Shown piece by piece: positions 62,743 through 64,000 of a stretch of DNA of 64,000 nucleotides. The translations under genes were made by a program, and so were the position numbers. Location of the stretch: positions 434,001-498,000 of the forward strand of contig NZ_CP108474.1 of assembly GCF_036226445.1 (NCBI RefSeq), written 5' to 3'. A model generated the notes under the pieces. The model saw only the letters and a program-made list of their open reading frames with translations. It did not search any database and was not told the origin of the DNA. Source of the DNA: Streptomyces sp. NBC_01255 (GTDB taxonomy: Bacteria > Actinomycetota > Actinomycetes > Streptomycetales > Streptomycetaceae). The number at the start of each line of letters is the position of its first letter. Position 1 is the first letter of the stretch.

Positions 62743-64000
62743 TCACACCCTCGCGCGTGTGCGGGAGAAGGCAGCCGACCGCCATGCCGGCCTGAGTCCC
62801 GCCGTTACCGGACCTGAGAGCCTCGGGTGGTGGAGTTCCTCCTCGCGGTCGCCGTAGAGCATGGTCACGTTGATACGGAGGTTCTCGTAGCCGGGGCGGA
62901 AGCGGACCGCGTCCGACGCGTGGAAGAGGTCCGAGTTGAAGATCACCGCCCGGTTCCGCCGGTACGGGATGGTGATGCTGCGGGCCTGGCGGCTCCGCAG
63001 GAACGGCCGGATCAGGTCCTGGCGGCCGTTGTAGCTGTCGAAGCCCCAGGACAAAGGGGCGTCCACGTCGTGCACCACCAGGCCGCCCGAGTGCTCGTCG
63101 GCGTTCGCGGCGTCCGGCGTGATCCAGAAGTTGACGTTGACGGCGGCGAAGTCCGCGTGCGTGGTGACGTCGGCCGGTACGTCGGGGCCGCACTTGAAGC
63201 CCCAGATCTGGCGCAGCGGGTACCTGTCGCCGATCAACCGGGGCAGGGCGTCCCGTAGTTCCTCGGCGATCTGGGTGAGCAGGGGGCAGACGAACCCGTC
63301 CTGCATGAGCGAGCCGAGCCGACCGTGGTCGTAGCGGTTGCCGAACCACACCGTCGACTCCAGACAGAACCGGTACAGCTCCTCCAGTGCCTCCTCGGTG
63401 AGGAAGTCGTCGACGGTCACCACGCCGGGTGCGTTCGCCATGTACTGGTCCTCGACCCCGGTGGGATCCCACCGGCGGGACAGGGCACGCGCCACGCGCG
63501 GAGTGTCACGGACATGCAGCAGTCGGTTGTAGGTGGGCGCGATGCTCCGATTGGCGTCGGTGTCGAGGGGTTCCCTGGCGTCGGGTCCCCCGAGCACCAG
63601 CCGCTCGTGCACGGCCCGGTAGGAGTCGATGACCTGCTCGTACTCCGCACCGAGCACGCCCAGACGCCGGAGGTGGCGCATCTGGTCGATGTCGTGGCGC
63701 AGCTTCGGCACGCTCAGCGGGACGACCGACCGCACGGCCGGGTCGGAGGAGCCCCAGCGCAGCCGGGCGAAGAGGAGGGCACATGCCTCGGCGAGCGGGA
63801 AGTCGCCCCGTTCCAGAGCCACCGTGACCGCCTCCGGCAGCCACTCCGGCTCCGACTCCGGCTCCGGCTCCGGCTCCGGAGCGCCCTCGCCCGGGCCCGG
63901 CTCGTCACACCACGGCAGCGCCTCTTCCCAGCGCCCCGAGGCGGCCAGCAGGAGCGCCAGTTCGCGGCGGGCCGACCGGTCCTCGGGGTCGGCCCGGAGC
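62743..64000 (-). CDS. TPR plus 2OG-Fe(II) oxygenase-like protein, 5' end outside the window
   Basis: The coding frame is open to the right edge, so the start lies beyond 64000. Visible from the right: a TPR-like helix pair (ELALLLAASGRWEEALPWCD), an acidic tandem-repeat linker (EPEPEPESEPEW at about 63844-63880), helices, then an oxygenase-like domain: VVTVDDFLTEEALEELYRFC, VNVNFWITPD preceded by THADF with a candidate H-x-D iron pair, LFHASDAVRF with the distal His, and RINVTMLYG. This fits 2OG-Fe(II) hydroxylases of the aspartyl/prolyl type. It could hydroxylate a peptide, but its place relative to the nearby RiPP operon is uncertain. Confidence 0.65.
   Translation of the reverse strand, partial: LRADPEDRSARRELALLLAASGRWEEALPWCDEPGPGEGAPEPEPEPESEPEWLPEAVTVALERGDFPLAEACALLFARLRWGSSDPAVRSVVPLSVPKLRHDIDQMRHLRRLGVLGAEYEQVIDSYRAVHERLVLGGPDAREPLDTDANRSIAPTYNRLLHVRDTPRVARALSRRWDPTGVEDQYMANAPGVVTVDDFLTEEALEELYRFCLESTVWFGNRYDHGRLGSLMQDGFVCPLLTQIAEELRDALPRLIGDRYPLRQIWGFKCGPDVPADVTTHADFAAVNVNFWITPDAANADEHSGGLVVHDVDAPLSWGFDSYNGRQDLIRPFLRSRQARSITIPYRRNRAVIFNSDLFHASDAVRFRPGYENLRINVTMLYGDREEELHHPRLSGPVTAGLRPAWRSAAFSRTRARV

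Overview
The window is high-GC actinobacterial DNA, almost certainly from Streptomyces or a close relative. Evidence: many GTG starts with GGAGG-type ribosome sites, translationally coupled operons, rare TTA codons confined to a few genes, and families typical of streptomycetes (SpoIIE/PP2C phosphatases, DUF5988, DUF6131, DUF6431, a sigma-like/CAP fusion, orphan LuxR two-component pairs). No rRNA, tRNA or CRISPR was seen.

Layout. 1-426: tail of a sodium/solute symporter with its terminator. 558-5190: a DUF6431 transposase-type remnant, two small unknown genes, a Ser/Thr kinase with a membrane domain, and a broken CoiA-like gene abutting an IS5-type transposase remnant. 5188-14181: a NarL-type two-component pair, a Tat-exported SDR, a four-gene operon (lipoprotein, HlyD-type adaptor, ABC ATPase, FtsX-type permease), then a two-component pair whose regulator has lost its DNA-binding domain, and a DUF1232 protein. 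14247-28788: two SpoIIE-type phosphatases, an SDR, a nicotinate phosphoribosyltransferase, a DUF4389 protein, a baeRF-like protein and a MocR/DJ-1 divergent pair, interspersed with decayed fragments (alpha/beta hydrolase, crotonase, glycosyltransferase, SMP-30 protein, PEBP, MFS). 28800-32293: scar of mobile DNA (integrase, IS21 and IS5 remnants) with a SUKH protein, a DUF2188 protein and a small secreted protein. 32559-41195: a third PP2C phosphatase, a TipA-like MerR regulator, an internally deleted methyltransferase, a haem-oxygenase-like protein, small membrane and VOC proteins, a phospholipase D-like enzyme and an MscS channel. 41367-44486: a TetR regulator diverging from an APC permease and a nitrilase-superfamily amidohydrolase, which looks like a small catabolic module.

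Two regions deserve most attention. At 44596-50714 four tightly coupled minus-strand genes encode a predicted zinc metallopeptidase (HEYGH plus downstream Glu), a paralogue that has lost both the second His and the Glu, a 986-residue TPR protein and a small membrane protein. I do not recognise this combination as a described system. At 53730-59765 an operon encodes an MFS exporter, an S9 peptidase, a 39-residue precursor-like peptide, a B12-binding radical SAM enzyme of the RiPP C-methyltransferase type and a DUF5825-like protein. It carries four TTA codons in its first two genes, suggesting bldA control, and a 12-bp-stem hairpin directly after the peptide gene.

The window ends with a LuxR two-component system plus membrane protein (59805-62646) and a TPR/2OG-Fe(II) oxygenase-like gene running off the right edge. 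Many genes carry short in-frame tandem repeats, and many neighbours are broken, so this looks like a fast-evolving chromosome-arm region.
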